From UBA9547 sp044349205 (GTDB lineage Bacteria; Bacteroidota; Bacteroidia; Cytophagales; UBA9547), in NCBI GenBank assembly GCA_044349205.1, contig JBIKRJ010000166.1:1-5273 (forward strand): DNA of 5,273 nt, read 5' to 3'. The translations under genes and the position numbers were made by a program. Below are positions 1-5,202 of the stretch, one piece after another (position 1 is the first letter of the stretch; every line of letters begins with the position of its first letter). Under the pieces are notes generated by a model that was given only the letters and a program-made list of their open reading frames with translations, ran no database searches and had not been told where the DNA came from.

Positions 1-32
1 TGCCAAACTTTCAATTCCTTGTAGTTGTGCAT
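1..32 (-). CDS. Four-helix-bundle protein (S23/TIGR02436-like), N-terminal fragment cut by window edge
   Basis: Reading the minus strand from an ATG at 32 gives ten complete residues, MHNYKELKVW, and then the window ends. The pattern [N/D]-[Y/F]-K-[E/D]-L-K-V-W(-Q) is the characteristic start of small (about 115-130 aa) four-helix-bundle proteins related to those encoded in 23S rRNA intervening sequences; such genes are scattered through Bacteroidota genomes. Their biochemical role is not established. The ATG lies 25 nt after the adaptor gene's stop codon on the same strand, so it is probably co-transcribed with the efflux operon. The gap is filled by degenerate heptad repeats (see the separate entry). 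The call rests on ten residues plus context. The alternative is the start of an unrelated protein; I see no resemblance to the N-terminus of an RND pump. Confidence 0.6.
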   Translation of the reverse strand, partial: MHNYKELKVW

Positions 33-36
33 AACA

Positions 37-71
37 AGTCTTATTACTTGTATCTTATTACTTGCTACTTA
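37..71 (-). repeat. Five degenerate 7-bp tandem repeats (YAAGnnn) between adaptor gene and four-helix-bundle gene
   Basis: On the minus strand, positions 71 to 37 divide into five consecutive heptads: TAAGTAG, CAAGTAA, TAAGATA, CAAGTAA, TAAGACT. All share AAG at heptad positions 2-4. On the plus strand an 11-base word, CTTATTACTTG, occurs exactly at 40-50 and again at 54-64, a spacing of two heptads. The array begins inside the last codons of the adaptor gene, supplies its TAA stop (60-58), and ends a few bases before the ATG of the next gene. I recall similar AAGTA-rich heptad tracts near four-helix-bundle genes in other Bacteroidota, but that is recollection. The function is unknown. Confidence 0.6.
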
Positions 72-1197
72 CAAGGGGTTGTCCTTCTATCAAGTCAAGG
101 TATCCAGTTACGATTAGTTTATCGCCAGTTTGCAGGCCATCCAAAATTTCTATTTGACCATTAAAATCTCTGCCTGTTTTTACGGTGCGCTTAGATGCCT
201 TTCCGTTTACCTCTATGAAAACAAAATTTCCATCTACCGATTTTTGAACCACACTCACAGGCACTTGCAATCTGTCTTTTGCTTCATAATCTTTGATTTT
301 TACATACGCAATCATATTGGCTTTTATAAAAGTGGAAGACTTTGGAAGTGCCAGTTCGATGTTGAAAGTCCTGTTTAGTGGGTTTATTTCGTCCCCAACT
401 ACTTTTACAGAAGTTTGAATGTTTTTGCTTATGTCAGGAAAAAATACTTCGGCTTCGTTGCCTTGTTTGATATGGGCGGCATAGGCTTCCGATACATCGG
501 CCGAAATCCTGAATTCGCCTTTGCCCACTAAACGGAACATAGGCATACCAGGGGCTGCATTTTCTCCCTCTCTAGAATACACTTCTTCTACCATACCCGC
601 AGCAGGAGCAGTAACCTGCCCAAAAGCAATCTGTTCGTTCAGCGTCGCTATTTTCTTTTCCAAGCCTTCTTTGTTGTTTTTGGCTTGTAAAAACTGTATT
701 TCGGTACCCACCTTTTGCTCCCACAACATTTTTTGTTTTTCGTACACATTGTTGGCAAAATCGAGCGCATTTTTCAATTCCTCTTTCCCTTTCAGCATGG
801 CTGCAACATCAATAGAAGCCAATAAGGAGCCCTTTTTCACCATATCGCCTTTTTTCACATAGATGTTGGCGATGTGTCCGCCCATGCGTGGCGAAATGGT
901 CAGGTTATTGTCGGTAGTGGCTTTGCCTTGTATTTCAATGTAATGTTTGAACGATTGAGGCGACAAGGTGGCCACCTCTACGAATGCGATTCTTTGTACC
1001 ACGGTTTTTTTGCCAGAGCTTTTTTCCAAAGCCTTTATTTTGGATGTGATTTCGGCAAGTTGTGCTTCTATTTTGGCCTTTTCTTCTTTTAGCGAAGCCA
1101 ATTCTTTTTCGCTGTCGGGCTTGCAGGCTACAATCGACAAAAACAACAAAGGCAAAAGGTTTTGTAATTTCATAACAGGTGATTTTTGTTTATACAT
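58..1197 (-). CDS. Efflux periplasmic adaptor (membrane fusion) lipoprotein, RND/HlyD family
   Basis: This 379-aa periplasmic adaptor of a tripartite efflux pump bridges an inner-membrane transporter to the TolC-like channel encoded just upstream. A lipoprotein signal peptide ends in the lipobox IVAC, giving lipidated Cys25. Residues about 31-60 are a charged coiled coil (ELASLKEEKAKIEAQ...). The first lipoyl half is at about 100-130 (GGHIANIYVKKGDMVKKGSL), the alpha-hairpin at about 132-192, and the second lipoyl half at about 193-222 (VTAPAAGMVEEVYSREGE). Beta-barrel and membrane-proximal domains follow to the C-terminus (GLQTGDKLIVTGYLDLIEG). The ATG at 1197 is 5 nt after the channel gene's stop. 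A second in-frame ATG at 1173 (Met9) would give a shorter, more typical signal peptide, MKLQNLLPLLFLSIVAC, and is a credible alternative start. The gene ends inside a heptad repeat array. Substrate cannot be inferred. The family call is firm; subfamily (RND rather than ABC partner) rests on the TetR/TolC context. Confidence 0.93.
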   Translation of the reverse strand: MYKQKSPVMKLQNLLPLLFLSIVACKPDSEKELASLKEEKAKIEAQLAEITSKIKALEKSSGKKTVVQRIAFVEVATLSPQSFKHYIEIQGKATTDNNLTISPRMGGHIANIYVKKGDMVKKGSLLASIDVAAMLKGKEELKNALDFANNVYEKQKMLWEQKVGTEIQFLQAKNNKEGLEKKIATLNEQIAFGQVTAPAAGMVEEVYSREGENAAPGMPMFRLVGKGEFRISADVSEAYAAHIKQGNEAEVFFPDISKNIQTSVKVVGDEINPLNRTFNIELALPKSSTFIKANMIAYVKIKDYEAKDRLQVPVSVVQKSVDGNFVFIEVNGKASKRTVKTGRDFNGQIEILDGLQTGDKLIVTGYLDLIEGQPLVSSK

Positions 1198-1202
1198 GAA
1201 TA

Positions 1203-2552
1203 TTATTTTATTTTTCCAAGGGCGATATCGAAGTCAATTTTGGCCACTATTGCATCATAAAGAGCAGAATAGTAGTTGGTTTGCGCTTCTTTGTAAGAAG
1301 TTTCGGCGGTTACCACTTCAAGACTTGAACCGATGCCTTGGTTGTATTTTAGCTGCGAAACGCGTTGTACCTCTTCGGCAAGTTCCATGTTCTTTCTTTG
1401 TATTTCCAAGGATTTTTTGGCGTTTTGAAAGGATATTTCGGCATTGGCCACTTGTAGGTCGATGGTGTTTTTCAATAGTTTCATGTTGTTTTCAACCTGT
1501 TCCAATTTTCCTTTCGACTGTTGCACCTTATACATTTTTCCAAAGCCATCGAAAATGGGGACTACCATTGAAAGTCCAAGAAAGCTGTATTCGTAATAGT
1601 TCTTTGTTAGCTTGGCTACTTCCACATTGGCAGTATTATACCCTATGTTTCCAAAGGCAACCAAGCGGGGCAAATAGGCTACTTTATTGTTTTTCAAATC
1701 TAATTTTTGGGCTGTTTTTTGAGTTTCAAGAAGCGAATACTCAATACGGTTGGAGTATGCCATGTCAGATTTTGACGGGATATCACTTATTTGCTCATCG
1801 CTTATTTTGCCAGTCAGTTCAATCTCCTCGCTTATTGGCATACCCATTTGGTATTTGAGCATCAACAGGCTCATTTTGGCCAAATTCAGAATTTTTTCCT
1901 TTTCAGAGAGCAGGTTGTTGTAGGCCACTTCCAATCGGCTTACATCAATTTTTTCAGCAAAACCACTTTTGTTTAGTGCCTTCACTTGAGTTAAAGAGGT
2001 GTCCAATTTGGCCAAGTTACTGTACAATAGGTTCAATCTTTCGTTAGTAATGAGCACCAGATAATAGGCTTTCGTTACATTCTGAATGGTTTGGACACGC
2101 GATTGTTGGGTCGCTTTTTTCGCCAATTCACGATAGGTTCTGGCAGCTTGTAGTCCCACAATGTAAGAGCCATCGAAAATGAGCTGGTTTACAGAAAGAT
2201 ATGCTTGTGAGGTGCTTCTAAGCTGAAAAAGGTTGGGAATGGCCACCACGTCACTAGAGTTGTTTCCTGCAAAACCAAAGCCGGCTAAAATTGGGTTGTT
2301 GGCCGACAAAAATTGGCGCGGCAGTTGCGGATTGTCCAACACCTGCAAGTTACCCGTAATCTGCGGCAACCCGAAAGACCGTACTTCTCCTACTTTGGCG
2401 TTGGCAATGTACTCGTCGATAGTGGCATTCTTTATGGCAGTGCTATTGGCAAGTGCATATTCTACGCATTGCGGCAGCGAATAATTTTTAGCATTTGTTT
2501 GGGCAAATACGCCCATTCCGGAAAAAACAGCAATTACAATTAGAAACCTCAT
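1203..2552 (-). CDS. TolC-family outer-membrane efflux protein
   Basis: This 449-aa protein is the outer-membrane channel of the tripartite exporter. A cleavable signal peptide is visible (MRFLIVIAVFSGMGVFA, then QTNAK, predicted cleavage after Ala17). The mature part begins with the family-typical YSLPQCVEYALANS segment (24-37). The two internal OEP repeats are recognisable from the paired motifs VNQLIFDGSY (121-130) and VVPIFDGFGK (330-339). Each lies in a beta-strand region and is followed by long amphipathic helices (about 136-230 and 341-428). The stretch QRVSQLKYNQGIGSSLEVV at 396-414 is the usual OEP helix near the C-terminus. The length is normal for the family. The start is an ATG 29 nt downstream of the TetR gene's stop, preceded by an A-rich tract and no Shine-Dalgarno sequence. 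The adaptor gene follows after 5 nt, implying an operon. No frameshift is seen. Confidence 0.94.
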   Translation of the reverse strand: MRFLIVIAVFSGMGVFAQTNAKNYSLPQCVEYALANSTAIKNATIDEYIANAKVGEVRSFGLPQITGNLQVLDNPQLPRQFLSANNPILAGFGFAGNNSSDVVAIPNLFQLRSTSQAYLSVNQLIFDGSYIVGLQAARTYRELAKKATQQSRVQTIQNVTKAYYLVLITNERLNLLYSNLAKLDTSLTQVKALNKSGFAEKIDVSRLEVAYNNLLSEKEKILNLAKMSLLMLKYQMGMPISEEIELTGKISDEQISDIPSKSDMAYSNRIEYSLLETQKTAQKLDLKNNKVAYLPRLVAFGNIGYNTANVEVAKLTKNYYEYSFLGLSMVVPIFDGFGKMYKVQQSKGKLEQVENNMKLLKNTIDLQVANAEISFQNAKKSLEIQRKNMELAEEVQRVSQLKYNQGIGSSLEVVTAETSYKEAQTNYYSALYDAIVAKIDFDIALGKIK

Positions 2553-2581
2553 TTCAGTCTATTTTTTTTAATAACAATATC

Positions 2582-3214
2582 TTATTCGGCCACTTTCATC
2601 AAGCGGTTAAATTCTTCGTGCCCTTTTAGTGTGCAAATGCCGTAAACAAAATGCTGAAACAACTGCATGTGTACTTCCGATATGTTGAAATCCGATTCTG
2701 AAAACACATCGGGGTTGAATATCATTTCTACTTGTTCAATCCGCATTTTAGAAATAATATTCATGTTTAGGTTGGCCCTGAAGTAACCTTCTTTCATTCC
2801 TCTTTCCAACAATCTTTTTAAATGGTCTTTAAGAAAGGTCTTTTTGTGTTCAGTAAATATTTTCCACGCTTGGGGAAAGTACTTTTTTAAGTCAAACAGC
2901 AAACTAGGGTTGATGTTGCACACTTTGTTGCGCAAAAATTCCGACAAGTCGCGCAGACTTTCCATTACGTTTGTGCCGCTGTTTTCCAAGTGTATCATTT
3001 CACTTTTTTGTTGTTCCAGCACCATGCGTGTGAATGTGATGACCAGTTCGTCTTTGTCGGCAAAATGTAGGTAGATGGTTTTTTTAGAAACCGAAATATG
3101 CCGCGCAATCTCGTCCATGGTGATGCTTTTCACCCCGTAGCGCAAAAACAATTCGGCGGCTCCTTGCAGAATTTCTTGAGCTTGGCTTGTATGGGCAGTT
3201 TGTGCAATCAACAT
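2582..3214 (-). CDS. TetR/AcrR-family transcriptional regulator
   Basis: This 210-aa one-component repressor-like regulator has an N-terminal TetR DNA-binding domain at residues about 12-58. Helix 1 is AQEILQGAAELFLRYG, and the helix-turn-helix is ITMDEIARHISVSKKTIYLH followed by the usual F-x-x-K-D-E-L (FADKDEL). The all-alpha C-terminal part (about 60-210) is ligand-binding/dimerisation in this family. It includes INPSLLFDLKKYFPQAWKIF (101-120), which I recognise as typical of Bacteroidota members. The gene is followed in the same direction by the channel and adaptor genes, so it is the likely local regulator of the pump. It is first in this operon, after a 48-bp gap that contains an inverted repeat and a possible -7 element. 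The ATG at 3214 is the only reasonable start, because the next Met (33) lies inside the DNA-binding domain. The inducer cannot be inferred. Confidence 0.93.
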   Translation of the reverse strand: MLIAQTAHTSQAQEILQGAAELFLRYGVKSITMDEIARHISVSKKTIYLHFADKDELVITFTRMVLEQQKSEMIHLENSGTNVMESLRDLSEFLRNKVCNINPSLLFDLKKYFPQAWKIFTEHKKTFLKDHLKRLLERGMKEGYFRANLNMNIISKMRIEQVEMIFNPDVFSESDFNISEVHMQLFQHFVYGICTLKGHEEFNRLMKVAE

Positions 3215-3218
3215 TTTT

Positions 3219-3226
3219 CAAAACTA
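3219..3226 (-). promoter_or_regulatory. Possible -7 promoter element TAGTTTTG for the tetR-efflux operon
   Basis: The minus strand reads TAGTTTTG from 3226 to 3219, an exact match to the Bacteroidota -7 consensus TAnnTTTG. It ends only 4 nt before the TetR start codon at 3214, so transcription from it would begin at or inside the ATG, giving a leaderless mRNA. No TTG is present at the expected -33 distance. The match may be accidental in AT-rich DNA, and the gene could instead be read through from the clpS cluster. Confidence 0.3.
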
Positions 3227-3257
3227 AGGAAACTATTTTAACTAAAAAAGTTTCTTT
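3227..3257. promoter_or_regulatory. Candidate TetR operator: imperfect inverted repeat upstream of the regulator
   Basis: The arms GAAACT (3229-3234) and AGTTTC (3249-3254) are exact inverted complements around a 14-nt AT-rich spacer. With one mismatch on each side they extend outward to 3227 and 3256. Overlapping this, the word AACTA recurs at 3222, 3231 and 3240, exactly 9 bp apart. The repeat occupies the space where the -33/-7 region of a tetR promoter would lie, as expected for autorepression by a TetR-family protein. It is AT-rich, so chance is a real alternative. No T-run follows it, so it is not a good terminator. Confidence 0.35.
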
Positions 3258-3262
3258 CGTTT

Positions 3263-3496
3263 TTATATGGTATTTTTTTTGCGCAAAGGTTCCAAAAGCG
3301 ATTCCAATCCATTCAGTTTTATTTCATAAATGGTCGCAAGCAGTGTTCCCAATTTGCCTTCTGGAAATCCTTTTCGCTGAAACCATTCCAAATAAAAAAT
3401 AGGCAAATCGCACAAAAAAATCCCTTTGTATTTGCCAAATGGCATTTTGATGCTGACCAAATCGAGAAGTAGCTGAGGATTGGCTTCCGTGTTCAT
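3263..3496 (-). CDS. DUF3820 family protein
   Basis: This small 77-aa protein matches the DUF3820 pattern throughout: MPFGKYKG (18-25), DLP (30-32), YLEWF (35-39), GFPEGKLG (43-50), and an EIKLNGLESLLEPL tail (58-71). The family is sometimes labelled a putative quorum-sensing-regulated virulence factor, but its biochemical role is unknown. There is no signal peptide or membrane segment, so it should be cytoplasmic. I chose the ATG at 3496, which shares one base with the dtd stop codon (TGATG). This start places the conserved block near the N-terminus as usual and implies translational coupling to dtd. A TTG at 3523 would add nine residues (with the initiator) inside dtd but looks unlikely. 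The gene is the last of the clpS cluster and ends 48 bp before the tetR start. Confidence 0.85.
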   Translation of the reverse strand: MNTEANPQLLLDLVSIKMPFGKYKGIFLCDLPIFYLEWFQRKGFPEGKLGTLLATIYEIKLNGLESLLEPLRKKNTI

Positions 3497-3948
3497 CAGC
3501 TTCTGTTTTTGCTGTCTAGGCAAATGGTAACGGGTCCGTCGTTAACCAATGCTATTTGCATGTCGGCAGCAAACTGGCCTGTTTTCACCGGCTTGTTCAG
3601 TTCTTCTTCCCATTTTTTTACAAATAACTCGTACAAAGGCAGGGCTATTTCTGGTTTGGCCGCCTCTGTAAAAGAAGGTCGGTTCCCCTTTTTTGTACTG
3701 GCCAAAAGGGTGAATTGGCTCACCACCAATGCCTCGCCTTCTATGTCTTTCAGCGAAAGATTCATTTTGCCTTCCTTGTCTGAAAATATTCTCATGTTAG
3801 AGAGCTTGCCCACAAGCCAATCCACATCTTCGCGCGAATCATGGTGTCCAATTCCCAAAAGGATAAGCAAACCTTTGTCTATTTTGGAAAACAGTTTCCC
3901 TTGAATGGAAACGCTGGCTTCGCTTACTCTTTGTAGGACTGCAATCAT
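3496..3948 (-). CDS. dtd: D-aminoacyl-tRNA deacylase (DTD, D-Tyr-tRNA deacylase)
   Basis: This 150-aa cytoplasmic enzyme hydrolyses D-amino acids (and, in the family, mischarged glycine) from tRNA, a chiral proofreading step after aminoacylation. From the ATG at 3948 the protein begins MIAVLQRVSEASV, the canonical DTD N-terminus. The active-site motif SQFT is at 77-80 and GNRPSF at 88-93. The NDGPVT block at 136-141 carries the Gly-cisPro pair that confers D-chirality selection in this family. The length is the standard one. A TTG two codons earlier (3954) is possible but would add residues before a perfect family start. The gene begins 11 nt after recR and its TGA overlaps the ATG of the DUF3820 gene by one base. 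No key residue is missing. Confidence 0.96.
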   Translation of the reverse strand: MIAVLQRVSEASVSIQGKLFSKIDKGLLILLGIGHHDSREDVDWLVGKLSNMRIFSDKEGKMNLSLKDIEGEALVVSQFTLLASTKKGNRPSFTEAAKPEIALPLYELFVKKWEEELNKPVKTGQFAADMQIALVNDGPVTICLDSKNRS

Positions 3949-3959
3949 GCACAATGAGC

Positions 3960-4562
3960 TTATTCGTAAGAAGTGCGGCGCAAAATGCTGCGGCCTATGG
4001 TAAGTTCGTCCATGTACTCCAAATCGCTGCCCAAGGGTATGCCGCGCGCAATGCTGGTCACTTTTATTTCACTTTCTTTTAGTTTTTTGGCCAAATAAAA
4101 AGAAGTCGTCTCGCCGTCCATGGTAGAGGGCAATGCCAAAATCACTTCTTTTACATTTCCTTCCTTCACGCGGCGCACGAGGCTTTCGATGTTCAATTGG
4201 TCTGGTCCAGAACCATGCATTGGCGATATAATACCCCCCAAAACGTGATACAAACCACGGTATTGGTTGGTGTTTTCAATCGTGAGCACGTCTTTGGTGT
4301 CTTCCACTACACATATCAATTCCTTTTCTCGGGAGTGGCTTTTGCAAACCGAACATATTTCTTGGTCGGCGATAGAATGGCACTGCTCGCAATAGCAAAT
4401 TTGACGTCGCAGTTTTAAAAGGGCATTGGCCAACGATTCGGTGGCGACTTCGTTTTGTTTCAGCAAATGCAGAATGAGCCTCAAAGCTGTCTTTTTGCCA
4501 ATACTGGGCAACTTTGCCATTTCGTTCACGGCATCTTCGACAAGCTTGGAAGGGTAGTTCAT
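3960..4562 (-). CDS. recR: Recombination mediator protein RecR
   Basis: This 200-aa DNA-repair protein of the RecF(O)R pathway acts with RecO to load RecA onto SSB-coated single-stranded DNA. The domains occur in the expected order. An N-terminal helix-hairpin-helix is seen at about 10-34 (LPSIGKKTALRLILHLL). A C4 zinc finger lies at about 56-76 (Cys58, Cys61, Cys70, Cys73). A Toprim domain spans about 82-175, with Glu87 in ICVVEDTKD and the LPSTMDGETT segment at 144-153. The C-terminal ARGIPLGSDLEYMDELTIG block is at 172-190. The length matches the family. The ATG at 4562 lies 3 nt after the clpS stop, so the two are almost certainly on one transcript. No break or missing motif is seen. Confidence 0.97.
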   Translation of the reverse strand: MNYPSKLVEDAVNEMAKLPSIGKKTALRLILHLLKQNEVATESLANALLKLRRQICYCEQCHSIADQEICSVCKSHSREKELICVVEDTKDVLTIENTNQYRGLYHVLGGIISPMHGSGPDQLNIESLVRRVKEGNVKEVILALPSTMDGETTSFYLAKKLKESEIKVTSIARGIPLGSDLEYMDELTIGRSILRRTSYE

Positions 4563-4565
4563 TTG

Positions 4566-4841
4566 TCAGTAAACTTCGGCCGAAATGCCACGGTTGCAAA
4601 TGGCCTCGCACATACTGGCCATTTCGTCGAAAGCACCATGTTTCACGGTGCATTTGCCCTTGTAGTGTATCAGCCAGGTGCATTGTTCGGCTTGCTGCGT
4701 TTCATGACCGCACACTTCCACAAGTGTTTGGATTACGTGTTCGAAGGTGTTCACATCGTCGTTAAAAACAACCAAATCGAAACATTCAACATCCAGAAGT
4801 TGATTTTCTGACTGATCTAGTTCTTTGATGGATGGATTCAT
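4566..4841 (-). CDS. clpS: ATP-dependent Clp protease adaptor ClpS
   Basis: This 91-aa adaptor recognises N-degrons (bulky N-terminal Phe, Leu, Trp, Tyr) and delivers such proteins to a Clp unfoldase-ClpP protease. After a short, flexible N-terminus (about 1-20) the folded core shows the binding-pocket triad Asn27-Asp28-Asp29 in LVVFNDDVNTFEHVIQTL. It also has HETQQAEQCTWLIHYKGKC (46-64), with His59 equivalent to E. coli His66. The position aligned to E. coli Met40, the specificity gatekeeper, is Phe33 here. The length is typical for compact ClpS proteins. It is first in the recR-dtd-DUF3820 cluster, with a good TATATTTG promoter element 26 nt upstream of the ATG. The partner unfoldase is not in the window. 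Confidence 0.95.
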   Translation of the reverse strand: MNPSIKELDQSENQLLDVECFDLVVFNDDVNTFEHVIQTLVEVCGHETQQAEQCTWLIHYKGKCTVKHGAFDEMASMCEAICNRGISAEVY

Positions 4842-4867
4842 TGCCTATGTTGATTTTGGGTGGCTTA

Positions 4868-4875
4868 CAAATATA
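4868..4875 (-). promoter_or_regulatory. Promoter -7 element (TATATTTG) of the clpS-recR-dtd-DUF3820 cluster
   Basis: The minus strand reads TATATTTG from 4875 to 4868, an exact match to the Bacteroidota TAnnTTTG element. It ends 26 nt before the clpS ATG, leaving a leader of roughly 20 nt. The -33 position about 20 nt upstream carries CTCTG rather than a perfect TTG. A terminator for the preceding gene lies just upstream, so an initiation site is needed here. Confidence 0.6.
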
Positions 4876-4940
4876 GCGAAAACTGCTTTATGTCAGAGTG
4901 TTTCGGATGTTGAAGCTTGCCATTAGTTCAGCTAAGACAT

Positions 4941-4965
4941 AAAAAAAGTCTGTTCGAAACAGACC
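4941..4965 (-). terminator. Intrinsic terminator downstream of the THX gene
   Basis: On the minus strand the sequence is GTCTGTT-TCG-AACAGAC (4964-4948), a perfect 7-bp stem with a 3-nt loop. It is followed directly by seven T residues (4947-4941). The stem can extend by a G-T wobble at its base. It starts about 30 nt after the THX stop codon. The plus strand also has a T-rich tract on the other side, so weak bidirectional activity is possible, although no plus-strand gene is seen. Confidence 0.85.
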
Positions 4966-4993
4966 TTCTTTTCTTTCTAAAAAATCTTGACGA

Positions 4994-5131
4994 TTACTTC
5001 TTTTTAGAAGGGACGGTAGCGGTAGTGATGGGTTTTACTACTACCGCTTCGTTTTTCTTGCGTAGCCTAGTGTTGCCATACGAACCTTTCCAACGCTTGC
5101 CTTTCTTGGTTTTTTTGTCGCCTTTGCCCAT
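4994..5131 (-). CDS. 30S ribosomal protein THX (Thx/bTHX, small basic ribosomal protein)
   Basis: This 45-codon gene encodes a very basic small protein. It starts MGKGDKKTKKGKRWKGSYG, continues NTRLRKKN and ends VPSKKK. The MGKGDKKT-x-[R/K]GK-x-W-x-GSYG-x-x-R-x-[R/K]KK pattern is that of THX, which in the Thermus 30S subunit sits in the head and stabilises rRNA; Bacteroidota carry clear homologues. The ATG at 5131 fits the family start exactly, and the TAA at 4996-4994 gives the usual short length. About one third of residues are Lys or Arg and there is no acidic domain or membrane segment. It appears to be a single-gene transcript: a TTG-N20-TTATTTTG promoter candidate lies upstream and a strong terminator 30 nt downstream. 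Its small size makes it easy to overlook, and an overlapping longer frame at 5041-5235 is spurious. Confidence 0.93.
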   Translation of the reverse strand: MGKGDKKTKKGKRWKGSYGNTRLRKKNEAVVVKPITTATVPSKKK

Positions 5132-5166
5132 GGATGCTGATATTTAGGGGTTTTAAGTTTTTGCTG

Positions 5167-5197
5167 CAAAATAAAGTTTTGCTTGTAAAATTTCCAA
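5167..5197 (-). promoter_or_regulatory. Candidate promoter of the THX gene
   Basis: On the minus strand a TTG (5197-5195) is followed by a 20-nt spacer and TTATTTTG (5174-5167), one base from the Bacteroidota -7 consensus TAnnTTTG. The spacing fits the -33/-7 arrangement of that phylum. Transcription would start around 5160, giving a leader of roughly 30 nt before the ATG at 5131. Confidence 0.45.
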
Positions 5198-5202
5198 CAA
5201 CT

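Noticed and set aside
521..862. A 113-codon plus-strand frame
   Set aside because: It is antisense to the lipoyl/hairpin coding part of the adaptor gene and its Ser/Phe-rich translation looks like reverse-strand noise.
968..1858. A 296-codon open frame on the plus strand
   Set aside because: It lies antisense to the adaptor and channel genes, both of which have full family motifs. Its translation is low-complexity, Phe/Cys/Ser-rich and resembles nothing, so it is a shadow of the real genes.
3496..3523. TTG-initiated longer DUF3820 protein, with a similar TTG at 3954 for dtd
   Set aside because: In both cases an ATG a few codons later gives the family-typical N-terminus, and for DUF3820 the ATG forms a coupled TGATG junction.
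4276..4683. A 135-codon minus-strand frame spanning the clpS/recR junction
   Set aside because: It is out of frame with both clpS and recR, whose products are complete and canonical, and its translation shows no domain.
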